64,000 nucleotides of DNA, from positions 5,084,001-5,148,000 of the forward strand of contig NZ_CP089301.1 of assembly GCF_021227995.1 (NCBI RefSeq). Reading direction: 5' to 3'. The DNA comes from Novosphingobium kaempferiae. Lineage in GTDB: Bacteria > Pseudomonadota > Alphaproteobacteria > Sphingomonadales > Sphingomonadaceae. The notes under the pieces were generated by a model. It was not told the DNA's origin. It searched no databases and was given only the letters and a program-made list of their open reading frames with translations. The translations under genes were made by a program, and so were the position numbers. Every line of letters begins with the position of its first letter. Position 1 is the stretch's first letter. Below are positions 46,181 through 57,262 of this stretch, piece by piece.

Positions 46181-47047
46181 CTAAGAGCCAGACACGTGAT
46201 AAGGCGCCGGCATAGGCCAGTGACCTGTACTGGGTGCCGTAAACACCGCCGGATGGACGAGTGTTTCGGCTTGGCTTGCAGTTCGAAGCGTATTTTTCGC
46301 AAACGCCATCGACAGGGGAGACGGCAGCCTCTTGAATCCCGGCCTCGCCAGCAGATACCCTTGCATGTAGCGGATGCCGATCTCGCGCAAGGCGTTGTAC
46401 TCGCCAACAGTTTCGACCCCTTCTGCGATGACGGCAATACCGAGCGCCCCGGCTATCGCCACGACGCCTGAGACGATGATTGCTCGCGGCTCGCTTTCAT
46501 CGATGCTGCGGATCAGGTCCATGTCGAGCTTGATGAGATCGGTTTGAAATTTCGCCAGCAGGCCCAGGCCCGCATGGCCCGCCCCGAAATCGTCGATCGC
46601 TGTCGTGAAGCCCATCTTGCGATAGCTGGCAACGATACTGCGAACATGATCGGTGTCGATCATCTGCTCGTTCTCGGTGAACTCGAAAATCAGGCGATCG
46701 GCCGGAAAGCCGACATCGCGGGCAGTTTTGAGCGTGAGCTGGATGCACGCCGCTGGAGAATACACAGCGTTGGGCAGAAAGTTGATTGAAAGCCTGGCGC
46801 CGGAGTCAAGGATTCCGGCCTCGACCGCCCCCTTGATCGCTGCGACCCTGCATTGCTGGTCGAATGCGTACCTATTCTCGGGTGTCACCCTGGACAGCAC
46901 TTCAGCCGCACCCTCGCCGTTGCTGCCGCGGACCAACGCTTCAAAAGCGAAAGGATCGCCAGTTTCGCAATCGACTATCGGTTGAAAAGCCATCGCAAGA
47001 TCAAAATTCTCGCCGTCGGATCTACAGCCCTGACATCCTCTTTGCAT
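46181..47047 (-). CDS. EAL-domain cyclic di-GMP phosphodiesterase
   Basis: 288-aa protein consisting almost only of an EAL domain. The signature is FEALVRG (EAL at 36-38), followed by 'SINFLPNAVYSP', 'FEFTENEQMID', 'TAIDDFGAGHAGLGLLA', 'DLIKLDMDLIRSID' and 'VIAEGVET'. The metal and catalytic residues Glu, Asn, Asp-Asp, Lys and Glu are present, so it is probably active and opposes the diguanylate cyclase at 39164. The N-terminus has a short Cys-rich start (MQRGCQGC). The start at 47047 follows AGGAG; the frame is open further upstream without a site. Confidence 0.88.
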   Translation of the reverse strand: MQRGCQGCRSDGENFDLAMAFQPIVDCETGDPFAFEALVRGSNGEGAAEVLSRVTPENRYAFDQQCRVAAIKGAVEAGILDSGARLSINFLPNAVYSPAACIQLTLKTARDVGFPADRLIFEFTENEQMIDTDHVRSIVASYRKMGFTTAIDDFGAGHAGLGLLAKFQTDLIKLDMDLIRSIDESEPRAIIVSGVVAIAGALGIAVIAEGVETVGEYNALREIGIRYMQGYLLARPGFKRLPSPLSMAFAKNTLRTASQAETLVHPAVFTAPSTGHWPMPAPYHVSGS

Positions 47048-47504
47048 ACTGCCGTCTCCTGCCCGCTTCGCAAAGGTAAAAGAGGAAGAATAATAATGCC
47101 TTAATCTCAACGTCGACGAGACGATGCCTGTACCTCTTGAGCGTATCGGGAAAGAAATCTTCAGCCAGCACGTAGCTCCATGTTTCGGGATCCTGGCGCC
47201 GGAAGCAGTGCGGCGCGACGATCCCAGCCGGTCGCTCAATCGCAAGGTCGCCCGGGAGGAGGAAATGGGTTTACTCGTCGTCCCACAACCGCGCACAATC
47301 CGTTCCATATGTGATCGGCCCAATAGTGTTTCCGGACACGGCGCGGCGTCGATGTCTGGCAGAGCGACGCGCTTGCAAGTGCCCAACGCAGTAGGCCGAT
47401 ATTACTGACGCAGATTCAGCGGAACGCCGTGATTTGCGGCGTGTCGGCGTTCTGCCTACAGCTTGGAAGTCCGTGCGCGCTGACCAATGAGGTCTTCCAT
47501 CCCT
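47048..47504. other. Intergenic, no gene seen
   Basis: About 460 bases between the EAL gene and the end of the lipocalin gene. A hairpin (GAACGCCG 47422-47429 with CGGCGTTC 47445-47452) lies downstream of the lipocalin stop and could end its transcript; it has no T-run. Confidence 0.45.
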
Positions 47505-48026
47505 TTATGTCGAGGCGAGCACTGTGTCTGAGACGATGTTCCCGCTCTGGCGCGGTGAAATGAGCGCGGCCAGATCAAAGCCCTGTGCAGTCGCGCTCGA
47601 CAGATAATCGTCGCGCACCTTCGCCGACAGACGAGGCGTACGCGCAAGCAGCCACAGGTTGGCGCGATCCGGCGTTCCGACCAGAGCGACGGTATAGTCC
47701 GGCGAGATCCTCATCACCCAGTAGTCACCCTTGGCGAAAGGAAGCCAGCGCAGATATTGTGGCAGGAAGCTGACCTTCAGCCTTGCATTTCCTGCGTCAA
47801 CAGGAAAAGCCTGTCCGATTGCCTGATCGGGTTCGCCCTTCTTGTCGATGCAGCGGTTGTCGACCCTGATCGATCCGTCCGGGTTAAGCGAATACGTGGC
47901 CGTGATGTCGCTCGCCTGTGCATCTTCCCATTTGAGCGGCAGGCGGCAAATCTCGAACCAGGTGCCAAGGTACCGGTTCAGATCCAGGTTAGGAACGGTC
48001 TTGATTTCGTGCGGGTCGGTGGTCAT
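47505..48026 (-). CDS. Lipocalin family protein (Blc-like)
   Basis: 173-aa lipocalin. The first conserved region 'LDLNRYLGTWFEICRLPLKWE', the second 'GDYWVMRISPDYTVALVGTP' and the third 'LWLLARTP' are all present. Bacterial lipocalins bind fatty acids or lysophospholipids and are stress-induced. Unlike E. coli Blc there is no lipoprotein signal, so it should be cytosolic. GGAG six bases before the ATG at 48026, and an EcfG-type promoter ending at 48048, exclude the longer frame starting at 48065. Confidence 0.9.
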   Translation of the reverse strand: MTTDPHEIKTVPNLDLNRYLGTWFEICRLPLKWEDAQASDITATYSLNPDGSIRVDNRCIDKKGEPDQAIGQAFPVDAGNARLKVSFLPQYLRWLPFAKGDYWVMRISPDYTVALVGTPDRANLWLLARTPRLSAKVRDDYLSSATAQGFDLAALISPRQSGNIVSDTVLAST

Positions 48027-48047
48027 CCGGGTCTCCATGGACGGAAG

Positions 48048-48072
48048 AACCGAGGCGATTGGCACCGGTTCC
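48048..48072 (-). promoter_or_regulatory. EcfG-type general stress promoter of the lipocalin gene
   Basis: On the minus strand GGAAC (48072-48068), 17 bases, GTT (48050-48048). The -10 element ends 22 bases before the lipocalin ATG. It is the second exact match to GGAAC-N17-GTT placed correctly before a gene in this window. Confidence 0.6.
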
Positions 48073-48643
48073 TGTCTCTCGCCTTACCGGTTCAGGGTTT
48101 CACTGTGACAATGGTAAAGCGCCGCTTCATCAACGATCCTTACCAATTCGAAATATGCAAAGTGGATGGTGCACCGGCCTGGCACAGTCGGGTGACCCGA
48201 ATGCAAGGCCCGCCCCCGAACTACCGCCCTGATCGCGTGGGCGGGCCTTGTTGCCTGATTGAAGGCAATTTTGCGCAGATCAACCCGCGATCAAGCGCGG
48301 GGCTTACGCTGCGCCACCTGTCTTTTTGCGGTTGTCTGGCGTTTCGTAGCAGGAAGATGTCGATCTCGCCCTCATAGAATACTGCGATCCTTGCCCTTGC
48401 TGTTCCGACAGTCGGTATCGACGCATTTCTCGAGTTGAGGTTCGGATCATGGCTTCGAGCACACTGATTGCGCATCGCTGATGCCGCACAGATCGGCAGC
48501 TGGCGCCCTTTTCAGCCGCCGGAGATGCAATCCAAATCTTGGAACCGGAACAACGACCTTACAGAGATTTGGCCTCCAACGCGTTCCAGCGGCACACGTC
48601 CCAAAGCGGATATTAAAGTTTTGCCTATTCGCCTCGGCTGCAC
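48073..48643. other. Intergenic with a strong hairpin
   Basis: About 570 bases. It contains a 12-bp perfect hairpin at 48204-48250 (listed separately). A plus-strand frame from 48114 begins 'MVKRRFINDPYQFEICKVDG', which looks protein-like for about 35 residues and then runs through the hairpin, so it may be a remnant. Nothing else is supported. Confidence 0.4.
48204..48250. repeat. 12-bp perfect inverted repeat, terminator-like
   Basis: CAAGGCCCGCCC (48204-48215) pairs with GGGCGGGCCTTG (48239-48250) around a 23-base loop. It is followed by TTGCCTG on the plus strand, so a T-run is absent. It may end a short transcript from the plus strand. Confidence 0.6.
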
Positions 48644-49096
48644 CTAACTTCGCTTCGGCTCCCAAAGCTCGATTTTGGTGCCGTCTGGATCTTGTATCCA
48701 GGCGAACCGACCGAAAGCGTCATCATCATCGCGCTTCAAAATCGGAACGCCGTGAGCGGTAAGTCTCGCGACGATAGCGTCCATGTCGTCCACAGCGAAG
48801 TTGATCATAAACTCTCGCTTTGACGGTGCCATGTAGTCACTGGATTCCGGGAGCGGCGTCCAGGAGACCTTTGGAGGATGGCCCGGCGCATCGAACGCCA
48901 ATGCAGCTCCGCCCCAAGACTGGACATCAAGACCAAGAACTTCTCGATACCAGTTTATGAGCGCCTGCGGGTCATTACTCTTGATGAAAACGCCGCCGAC
49001 GCCGGTGACGTGACCTGCTTGTTCTGCCATAGCATGTCCCTGACAAGTGAGAGCAAGCGTGACCGCCATCCCGAAATGTGCAAGCTGCTTGACCAT
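48644..49096 (-). CDS. VOC (glyoxalase/bleomycin resistance) family protein with possible signal peptide
   Basis: 150 aa if started at 49096 (GGGGA six bases upstream). Residues from 'VTGVGGVFIKSNDPQALINW' to 'WIQDPDGTKIELWEP' form one complete VOC unit with paired beta-alpha-beta-beta-beta modules and a terminal metal-ligand Glu. The stretch before it (KQLAHFGMAVTLALTCQGHAMA) reads like a signal peptide with an AxA-type cleavage site, unusual for this family. A shorter start at 49030 (AGGGA upstream) gives a normal 128-aa cytosolic protein. Confidence 0.85.
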   Translation of the reverse strand: MVKQLAHFGMAVTLALTCQGHAMAEQAGHVTGVGGVFIKSNDPQALINWYREVLGLDVQSWGGAALAFDAPGHPPKVSWTPLPESSDYMAPSKREFMINFAVDDMDAIVARLTAHGVPILKRDDDDAFGRFAWIQDPDGTKIELWEPKRS

Positions 49097-49286
49097 GACG
49101 ATTCCCCAGTAATGCTCCAAGATGGCTGGACATCGAGTCGAGGCACAGGCCAGATTGTTAGTAGGACTTGCGCGAATACGAGGCGATCTGCAACCGCCGC
49201 TTACCACCCATCCACGCCATTGAGCCCGCAATTCTGCCCCCGGTGCTCCCCGACCGCAATTCGATCGAATGTCGAGCGGGCCGCGC

Positions 49287-51317
<2,031 letters not shown>

Positions 51318-51645
51318 GTAATCCGCTGTCGTCTCTTTGGTTTTTTCATGGCAATGATGGGGCCATGGCCGGTGCAGGTTCTAAGGTCATCACGCGGCAA
51401 TGAACGGCTGCCGGTCTGCGAATCAAGTAATGTGGCCGATCATCAGTTCCGGAAGAAAGCCGATGCTCGCAGCAGATTATGTGGTGCGGGGCCTGCAGGA
51501 TGCAAATCCATGCCCCCGCGCGCACTCTATCGAAGGCATACACGCGAAGAAGCTTGGGCTTCCGGATGCTTTCCCCGATCGCGATACGATCGAGGAAAGC
51601 CGAAGATGAGGCCATGGCCACTTGCAGCAGCCATGGCCGGATTCG
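51318..51645. other. Intergenic between cold-shock gene and rpoD
   Basis: Carries the rpoD promoter (minus) and a hairpin after the cold-shock gene stop: GGCCATGGC (51610-51618) with GCCATGGCC (51630-51638), which may end that transcript... no T-run. No gene is supported. Confidence 0.5.
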
Positions 51646-52350
51646 TTAGCGCTGGATCAGGTTCGCGGCAGATGCCTTGCCGCGGCGGTCGATCTCGATC
51701 TCGAATTCGAGCTGGTCGCCTTCCGAAAGGCCGTGCACACCAGAGCGCTCGACGGCGCTGATGTGCACGAACACATCGGGCTGGCCGTCATCGCGTACGA
51801 TGAAGCCGAAGCCCTTGGCGGCGTTGAAGAACTTGACGGTGCCGCTGGCCTTTTCGCCAGTCGACTGGCGCGGAGCCGGAGCACGCTCGCGGCGCTCGGC
51901 CACGATGACCTCGCCGACTATGGTCAGTTCGGAAGCGGAAACCTTGCCGCCTCGCTCGACCAGCTGGAACTCCAGTTGCTGTCCCTCCGCCAGCGTTTCG
52001 AGGCCGGCGGACTGCACGGCACTGATGTGAACGAATGCATCGTCGCCGCCGTCTTCAAGCTGGATGAATCCGAAACCCTTGTCGGAGTTGAAAAACTTGA
52101 CCGTGCCACGCCCCTGACCAACGATCTGGCCTGGGCCGCCACGCGAACCGCCGCCACCACCAAAACCGCCGCCGCCAAAGCCACCACCGCGCGATCCACC
52201 GAAGCCGCCGCGCTGGCCGCCACCAAAACGATCACCGCCACCTCCAAACCGGTCACCGCCGCCGAATCGATCGTTTCCGCTGCCCCAGCGATCATCACCG
52301 CCGCCGAACCGGTCACGGCCATAGCCACGATTTCCCCTGTCGAATGTCAC
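51646..52350 (-). CDS. Twin cold-shock-domain protein with Gly/Arg-rich N-terminus
   Basis: 234-aa RNA-binding protein. Residues 1-75 are a low-complexity repeat of [11 protein letters not shown] / GGFGG type, like RGG boxes. Two cold-shock domains follow, each with RNP-1 'KGFGFI' and RNP-2-like 'VFVHISAV' ('[20 protein letters not shown]' near 83 and '[20 protein letters not shown]' near 170). Double cold-shock proteins act as RNA chaperones in alphaproteobacteria. The repetitive Gly-rich stretch makes this DNA prone to length change. Transcribed alone toward rpoD. Confidence 0.93.
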   Translation of the reverse strand: MTFDRGNRGYGRDRFGGGDDRWGSGNDRFGGGDRFGGGGDRFGGGQRGGFGGSRGGGFGGGGFGGGGGSRGGPGQIVGQGRGTVKFFNSDKGFGFIQLEDGGDDAFVHISAVQSAGLETLAEGQQLEFQLVERGGKVSASELTIVGEVIVAERRERAPAPRQSTGEKASGTVKFFNAAKGFGFIVRDDGQPDVFVHISAVERSGVHGLSEGDQLEFEIEIDRRGKASAANLIQR

Positions 52351-52671
52351 TGTCTAAACACCTTTAGCTACGCTCAAAGAAACCTGTCCTCGCGCGTGAA
52401 CGTGGCACGCAAGGTCGCGCAGCCTGTCGCAAGATCCATAATAGAACAAGATAGCAGTGCAGGGCTGCGAGTCGAGCGCATCGATCCCGATACTTTCGCG
52501 CGTCATCGTGCCCTGACGCCTGCCGAAGCCCTCAGCATCGCGTGTACGATCCCTTGTCTTACTCCTTGCCTTTTTCCGGAATTTGGGTTGCCCGGGCGCA
52601 TTTTTGTTTTTCACCGTCGATCCGGGAATGGCGGAAAGTCCGCACCGCTCCTTAACGGTTGCCCGCTTTGA
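52351..52671. other. Upstream region of the cold-shock gene
   Basis: About 320 bases. It probably contains the promoter and a 5' leader for the cold-shock gene on the minus strand. A cold-sensing RNA fold is conceivable but was not demonstrated by eye. Confidence 0.45.
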
Positions 52672-52977
52672 TTAAAGGACGGAAGCTCGCGCGAAAGAGA
52701 GGCGAAATCCGTTATGTGCCGAATCCCTTCGGGCTATCAATCGATCGTCACGATAGAAATATTCAAGGCGCAGGTCGTCTAACAGATGTTCGATCGCAGC
52801 GCGCTGCGGATCCGTACCACTGAGCCTGAAGTCCCAATTGCAGTGGGGATGGGTCATCCTGTCTCTCACGATGACCTTGCCAAGCGCATGACGCCACGTC
52901 TGCGAGGTGCCACCTCTTTCCCGGACAAGGCGAGCCACAGGCAAGTGTTCGAGATCGGATGCCGTCATCCCTGCCAC
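52672..52977 (-). CDS. Hypothetical protein
   Basis: 101-aa frame starting at GTG with AGGGG just upstream (an in-frame ATG follows at 52968). The middle reads like a folded domain: 'HLPVARLVRERGGTSQTWRH', 'VIVRDRMTHPHCNWDFRLSG', 'RAAIEHLLDDLRLEYFYRDD'. No family is recognised. The charged helix patterns make it a likely true gene. Confidence 0.55.
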   Translation of the reverse strand: MAGMTASDLEHLPVARLVRERGGTSQTWRHALGKVIVRDRMTHPHCNWDFRLSGTDPQRAAIEHLLDDLRLEYFYRDDRLIARRDSAHNGFRLSFARASVL

Positions 52978-53093
52978 TTAGCCCCTGTCGGCAGCTAATC
53001 AACTGGAGCTTACTACCGGACCCTGACCGCTCTAGAGCGGGCCTTGAGGACAAGCTGCAGAGTTGCAAACGTGAGCCCACACACGGGGTCCCT

Positions 53094-53357
53094 TCACCGC
53101 AACTGGCTATCTTTGCTGCCTCTCCGGTTGATGTGGGTATGGACGATGGCTTTATCCCGCTGCCCTTGGCAAGTGACGCACGTGCGTACACCTGGCAGTG
53201 CTTTGCGCCGACGAGGGGGGATTTTTTCCCCGCAGTCTTCACAATGTTCTAGCCCCTCGCCGACTGGCATGCGCGCACGGGCACTGCGGACGGCGTCACT
53301 CACGGTATCGTCGATCTGATCCTGCACCGCGCCATCGCGCGACCATCCTCCGGCCAT
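53094..53357 (-). CDS. DksA/TraR-type C4 zinc-finger protein
   Basis: 87-aa short member of the DksA/TraR family. Four cysteines Cys39, Cys42, Cys60 and Cys63 (CEDCGEKIP...RTCVTC) form the zinc finger; the N-terminal coiled-coil is very short, as in TraR/YbiI proteins rather than full DksA. Relatives bind the RNA polymerase secondary channel and modulate stringent-type control. The start at 53357 has GGAAA seven bases upstream. It is the third transcription-related gene close to rpoD. Confidence 0.85.
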   Translation of the reverse strand: MAGGWSRDGAVQDQIDDTVSDAVRSARARMPVGEGLEHCEDCGEKIPPRRRKALPGVRTCVTCQGQRDKAIVHTHINRRGSKDSQLR

Positions 53358-53716
53358 ATAGATTTCCAATCATCTTTCCGGCCTGACGTGGGAACCCGAT
53401 GCCTGCGGTTCAATAGCGGCTACTCATTGCCATACGGGCCGCATGGAGCAGCCTCGTGCGACTGCCTCCTAGGCGAACCTCGGTAGATTCCTTTGCTGGC
53501 GCCTGCCAAGCAATGTTGTGAAGCAATGCGGAGCCTGTTGAGGCGATAGTCACCTTCCGGTCCTTGAGTGCTTAAGGTTGGAGCATTTAGGGGTTGAACG
53601 CTTCGTTATCGTCTCGACTTGTTAAAGCGGGCTGACAACGATGCGGCGACAACCAGCGCTTTAGGCGAAGGGGCGATGATATTCTCGGGATCAAACTTCA
53701 GACTTTCCGGTTGAGC
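53358..53716. other. Intergenic, no gene seen
   Basis: About 360 bases; contains the upstream region of the zinc-finger gene on the minus strand. No motif clearly recognised. Confidence 0.45.
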
Positions 53717-53947
53717 ATGAGGTACAGGATATACGGCCATGCGCGAAGGATCGAACCGGTGACGGAGTTGGAACGTCTGGAAACCAGAATCCGAATGGAC
53801 ATGGCCGAAATCGGTCAGCCTCTGGCAATACGCAGCGCTCTGAGCATCGCCCGGCGATACGCGCAACACGGATATGACGTGCCAGAGCGAGAAATCGAGG
53901 CTGCTGTTCGCCGTATAGCCCGCCCCTTACAATTCACGGTATTCTAA
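53717..53947 (+). CDS. Hypothetical small protein
   Basis: About 76 residues from the ATG at 53717 (a TTG at 53711 is also possible). It is basic and helical (RIEPVTELERLETRIRMDMA, 'ALSIARRYAQHGYDVPERE'). It resembles no family known to me. Ribosome site is weak, so confidence is moderate. Confidence 0.45.
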   Translation: MRYRIYGHARRIEPVTELERLETRIRMDMAEIGQPLAIRSALSIARRYAQHGYDVPEREIEAAVRRIARPLQFTVF

Positions 53948-54541
53948 GCTCGTCTGTCAGACGTCGTCGACAGGGAACCATCTCCCAGGAGGCACGCCGA
54001 ACCAACGCGCAATTTACACCGTGCCGACTTTCAGGCGATCTTAGTTCTACGAAGCCGCGCGACACATGAACCCTCTCGTCTACGTAGGCGGATCTCGCGG
54101 TGATCCGCCCGCGAGCCCAGGAATTCGCTGCTCGGCAGTGGCTGGCCCGCCATTGATCTCGAAACCAAGCGCGGTGATGAAGGGGGAAGCGCGTCTATCG
54201 CATATGCCCTGCTCACACCGCCCGCTGCCGGTCCTGTGGGCTGCAAGCGACAACGCGGCGCACGTGCTGACATAACGCGATGATACCACGCGCCGACAAT
54301 CGCCGGAAAAGGCGCCGCTCGCCGCGTAATGAAAAAGCCTGATGAAGCGGTCGCTTCAGGATCGCTTTCATCTGCATTCCCCCGAAACTCCGAGGCCGCT
54401 GCGCAATAGCAACTCTTTGCCTCACCCTCGGAGTTCCGAGTTTCCAGAACAAAGCGGCTTCGGCTATGGCAACGGCGATAACCAAGCGCGCGCCCCCTTG
54501 TCATACCGACGATTCGAAAGCGGCTTTCAAGGTCCCGATGC
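53948..54541. other. Intergenic, hairpins but no gene
   Basis: About 590 bases before the histidine kinase. It holds a tight hairpin (GGCGGATC 54087-54094 with GATCCGCC 54102-54109) and a second near 54335-54357 (GAAGC/GCTTC). An antisense open frame over this part has no recognisable content. Confidence 0.45.
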
Positions 54542-57055
54542 ATGTCCTCAGTACCGATTTTTGACTTCTCGCCTGCTTCGGGTGCCCTGCTCTTCCTGCG
54601 CGGAGGCGGTGCGTGCGCGCAGCTCATCGAAAGGCAGGACTGGTCGGCCACACCGCTCGGGCCGATCGACCAATGGCCGCAGTGCCTCACCAGCGCGCTA
54701 TCGCTGGTGCTGCGCTCCCGCCTTCCCATGGTTTTGATGTGGGGGCAAGGCGGCGTCATGCTCTACAACGATGCCTACTCGAATTTCGCGGGAAGCAGAC
54801 ATCCTGAATCGTTAGGCTCATACGTTCGCGAAAGCTGGCCGGAGGTCGCCGCGTTCAACGACACGGTGATCAAAGCGGTCCTCTCGGGCGAGACGCCGAA
54901 CTATCACGATCAGGAAATGACCCTGCTGCGCAATGGGGCCCCGGAGCAGGTGTGGATGGATCTGGATTACTCCGCGGTGTGTGATGCCGAGGGTAATCCC
55001 GCAGGCGTCATCTGCATTCTTTCGGAAACGACCGAGCGGGTTGCGGCGCAGCGACGCAGCGCATTTCTGCTTGCCCTTTCGGACGACCTGCGCTCGCTCA
55101 GGACGCCGGCCGAGATCACCAGCCTCGCCGCGGCCCGTATCGGGGAACTGCTCGACGCCAGCCGCGTCTTCTATGCCGAGATAACCAGTACCGGCATGAT
55201 GACGGTCGAGCGCGATTATGCGCGCAGCGTCGGCTCGATCGCGGGAGTGCATTCGCTGGCATCATTTGGTCCCGACCTCCTCGCTGCTTACCGTAACGGC
55301 GCCCCCGTGGTGGTTTACGACATCCCCGCCGATGAACGCCTGAGCGCTGCGGCCCGGGACGGCCTGTCCGCCCGGGAGGTAGGCGCCTTCATTGATGTTG
55401 TCCTGTTCGAGGAGGAGCAGTGGGTCGGCCTGCTTGCAGTCCAGAACGCCACGCCGCGCGTATGGAACGAGGCCGAGCAGATGCTCGTCCAGGAAGTCGC
55501 AGAACGGGTGAAGGCGGCGATCGAGCGGGCGCGCGCGGAGCGCGATCGGCTGTGGGATCTGTCGCAGGACATGCTTGTGCGCGCCGATTTCGCCGGAATG
55601 ATGTCGGCCGTCAATCCGGCGTGGACGCGTGTTCTGGGCTGGAGCGAGAACGATCTGCTCACGCGCGGTTACGCCAGCCTCATGCATCCCGAGGACAGGC
55701 CGGGTTCGCTCGATGTGATCGGCCAGATGGCGCTCTCGCGTGAACCCGTGCGCTTCGAGAACCGCATCGCCGCGCACGACGGTGGCTGGAAAACCATCGA
55801 ATGGATCGTCGCGCCCGAACCTGACGGCATCAACTTCGTGGCGGTGGGCCGTGATCTCACCGATGCCAAGGCGCGCGAAGCCGAACTGGAAACCGCGCAG
55901 GAGGCCTTGCGCCAGAGCCAGAAGATGGAGGCCATCGGGCAACTGACCGGCGGCATTGCGCACGATTTCAACAACATGCTTACCGGGATCATCGGCAGCC
56001 TCGACCTTATTCAGCGCAATATAGCGGCAGGCCGGCTCGACCGGGTCGATCGCTACATCGATGCCGGCAATGCGTCCGCTCAGCGCGCCGCCGCATTGAC
56101 AGCGCGCTTGCTGGCATTCGGCAGGCGCCAGTCGCTCGACCTGCGAGTAACCGACATCAACACCCTGGTGTGCGGGATGAGCGACTTGCTTGAACGTACT
56201 CTGGGCGAGCAGACGGCGCTGGAGACCCATTTCAAGGCGGATCTGTGGCCAGCGTCCACCGATACGAATCAGCTTGAAAGCGCGCTGCTCAACTTGTGCA
56301 TCAACGCCCGTGATGCGATGCCCGATGGCGGCAAGCTGATCATCGAAACCGACAATATCCATCTGGACGAGCGATACACCCGCGCCTATCCCGATCTTCA
56401 ACCCGGCGAGTACGTGGTCCTGAGCGTTAGCGACACTGGCATTGGCATGTCGCCATCGATCGTCGAAAAGGTCTTTGAACCTTTTTTCACGACCAAACCG
56501 GTCGGTCAGGGTACAGGGCTCGGGCTTTCGATGATCTATGGGTTCACGCGCCAGTCCGGTGGACACGTGCGCATCTACAGCGAGCTGGGCCTTGGAACCA
56601 CGGTCAAGCTGTTCGTTCCGCGAGCCCACGGCGAGACGGAAACCGTGCAACGCGGATCGCCTGAGTATCCTATGGGACTTGGCGAGACGGTGATGGTGGT
56701 CGAGGACGATCCGTCGGTGCGGCTTATCATCACCGAGGTGCTCAAGGATCTGCAATACAATGCGCTCGAGCTACCTGACGCAGCGGCCGCGATCCCTCTG
56801 CTGCAATCTGACGAGCGCATCGATCTTCTGGTTACGGACGTGGGCCTGCCCGGCATGAACGGCCGCCAGCTTGCGGAGATCGCCCGTGAGACCCGGCCCG
56901 GGCTCAACGTGCTTTTCATCACAGGCTATGCGCCCAACGCCACGACAAGATCGGGCTTTCTCGACGAGGGCATGGGCATGCTGACCAAGCCTTTCGCAGC
57001 CGACACGCTGGCTACGAAAGTCCGGGAGATGCTGATACGCGAAACATCGGTTTGA
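54542..57055 (+). CDS. Hybrid sensor histidine kinase / response regulator
   Basis: 837-aa soluble signalling protein: PAS-like domain (about 20-165), GAF domain (175-330), second PAS (335-442), HisKA with phospho-accepting His474 (GGIAHDFNNML), HATPase with N588, DTGIGM (631-636) and GTGLGLSM, and a C-terminal receiver domain with acidic pocket Glu721/Asp722, phospho-acceptor Asp766 and Lys816. No membrane segments, so the signal is internal. A GAF-PAS kinase with fused receiver passes phosphate on to a separate partner, which is not adjacent. 'RERDRLWDLSQD' before PAS is typical of the group. Confidence 0.92.
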   Translation: MSSVPIFDFSPASGALLFLRGGGACAQLIERQDWSATPLGPIDQWPQCLTSALSLVLRSRLPMVLMWGQGGVMLYNDAYSNFAGSRHPESLGSYVRESWPEVAAFNDTVIKAVLSGETPNYHDQEMTLLRNGAPEQVWMDLDYSAVCDAEGNPAGVICILSETTERVAAQRRSAFLLALSDDLRSLRTPAEITSLAAARIGELLDASRVFYAEITSTGMMTVERDYARSVGSIAGVHSLASFGPDLLAAYRNGAPVVVYDIPADERLSAAARDGLSAREVGAFIDVVLFEEEQWVGLLAVQNATPRVWNEAEQMLVQEVAERVKAAIERARAERDRLWDLSQDMLVRADFAGMMSAVNPAWTRVLGWSENDLLTRGYASLMHPEDRPGSLDVIGQMALSREPVRFENRIAAHDGGWKTIEWIVAPEPDGINFVAVGRDLTDAKAREAELETAQEALRQSQKMEAIGQLTGGIAHDFNNMLTGIIGSLDLIQRNIAAGRLDRVDRYIDAGNASAQRAAALTARLLAFGRRQSLDLRVTDINTLVCGMSDLLERTLGEQTALETHFKADLWPASTDTNQLESALLNLCINARDAMPDGGKLIIETDNIHLDERYTRAYPDLQPGEYVVLSVSDTGIGMSPSIVEKVFEPFFTTKPVGQGTGLGLSMIYGFTRQSGGHVRIYSELGLGTTVKLFVPRAHGETETVQRGSPEYPMGLGETVMVVEDDPSVRLIITEVLKDLQYNALELPDAAAAIPLLQSDERIDLLVTDVGLPGMNGRQLAEIARETRPGLNVLFITGYAPNATTRSGFLDEGMGMLTKPFAADTLATKVREMLIRETSV

Positions 57056-57262
57056 CGAGGCGCAGCCGATACTGGGCGATGGGCCTTTCGAATTGCGCTT
57101 TCGCAGGCCTGATCCCATCCCCGCTCCGCAATTACGCATTACCGGTCTTCTTATGCCAAAGCCGAAAAGGGTTCTGCGGATATGGCGCAAACGCCGCGAC
57201 GCGGGCGTGATTTTCCAAGGGCAATGATCGCGACCTATCCACGTACCGCATTCCCGGCCATG
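57056..57262. other. Intergenic, convergent
   Basis: Short region between the histidine kinase and the photolyase, whose 3' ends face each other. No terminator recognised. Confidence 0.4.

Noticed and set aside
51970..52350. Possible simple-sequence or CRISPR-like repeat
   Set aside because: The regular pattern is the coding repeat of Gly-rich FGG/RGG units of the cold-shock protein, with no spacers.
54031..54759. 242-codon minus-strand frame before the histidine kinase
   Set aside because: Runs into the kinase gene on the other strand, low-complexity residue content and no family resemblance.
55262..56755. 497-codon minus-strand frame opposite the histidine kinase
   Set aside because: Antisense shadow; the plus strand carries the His, N, G and receiver motifs in order.
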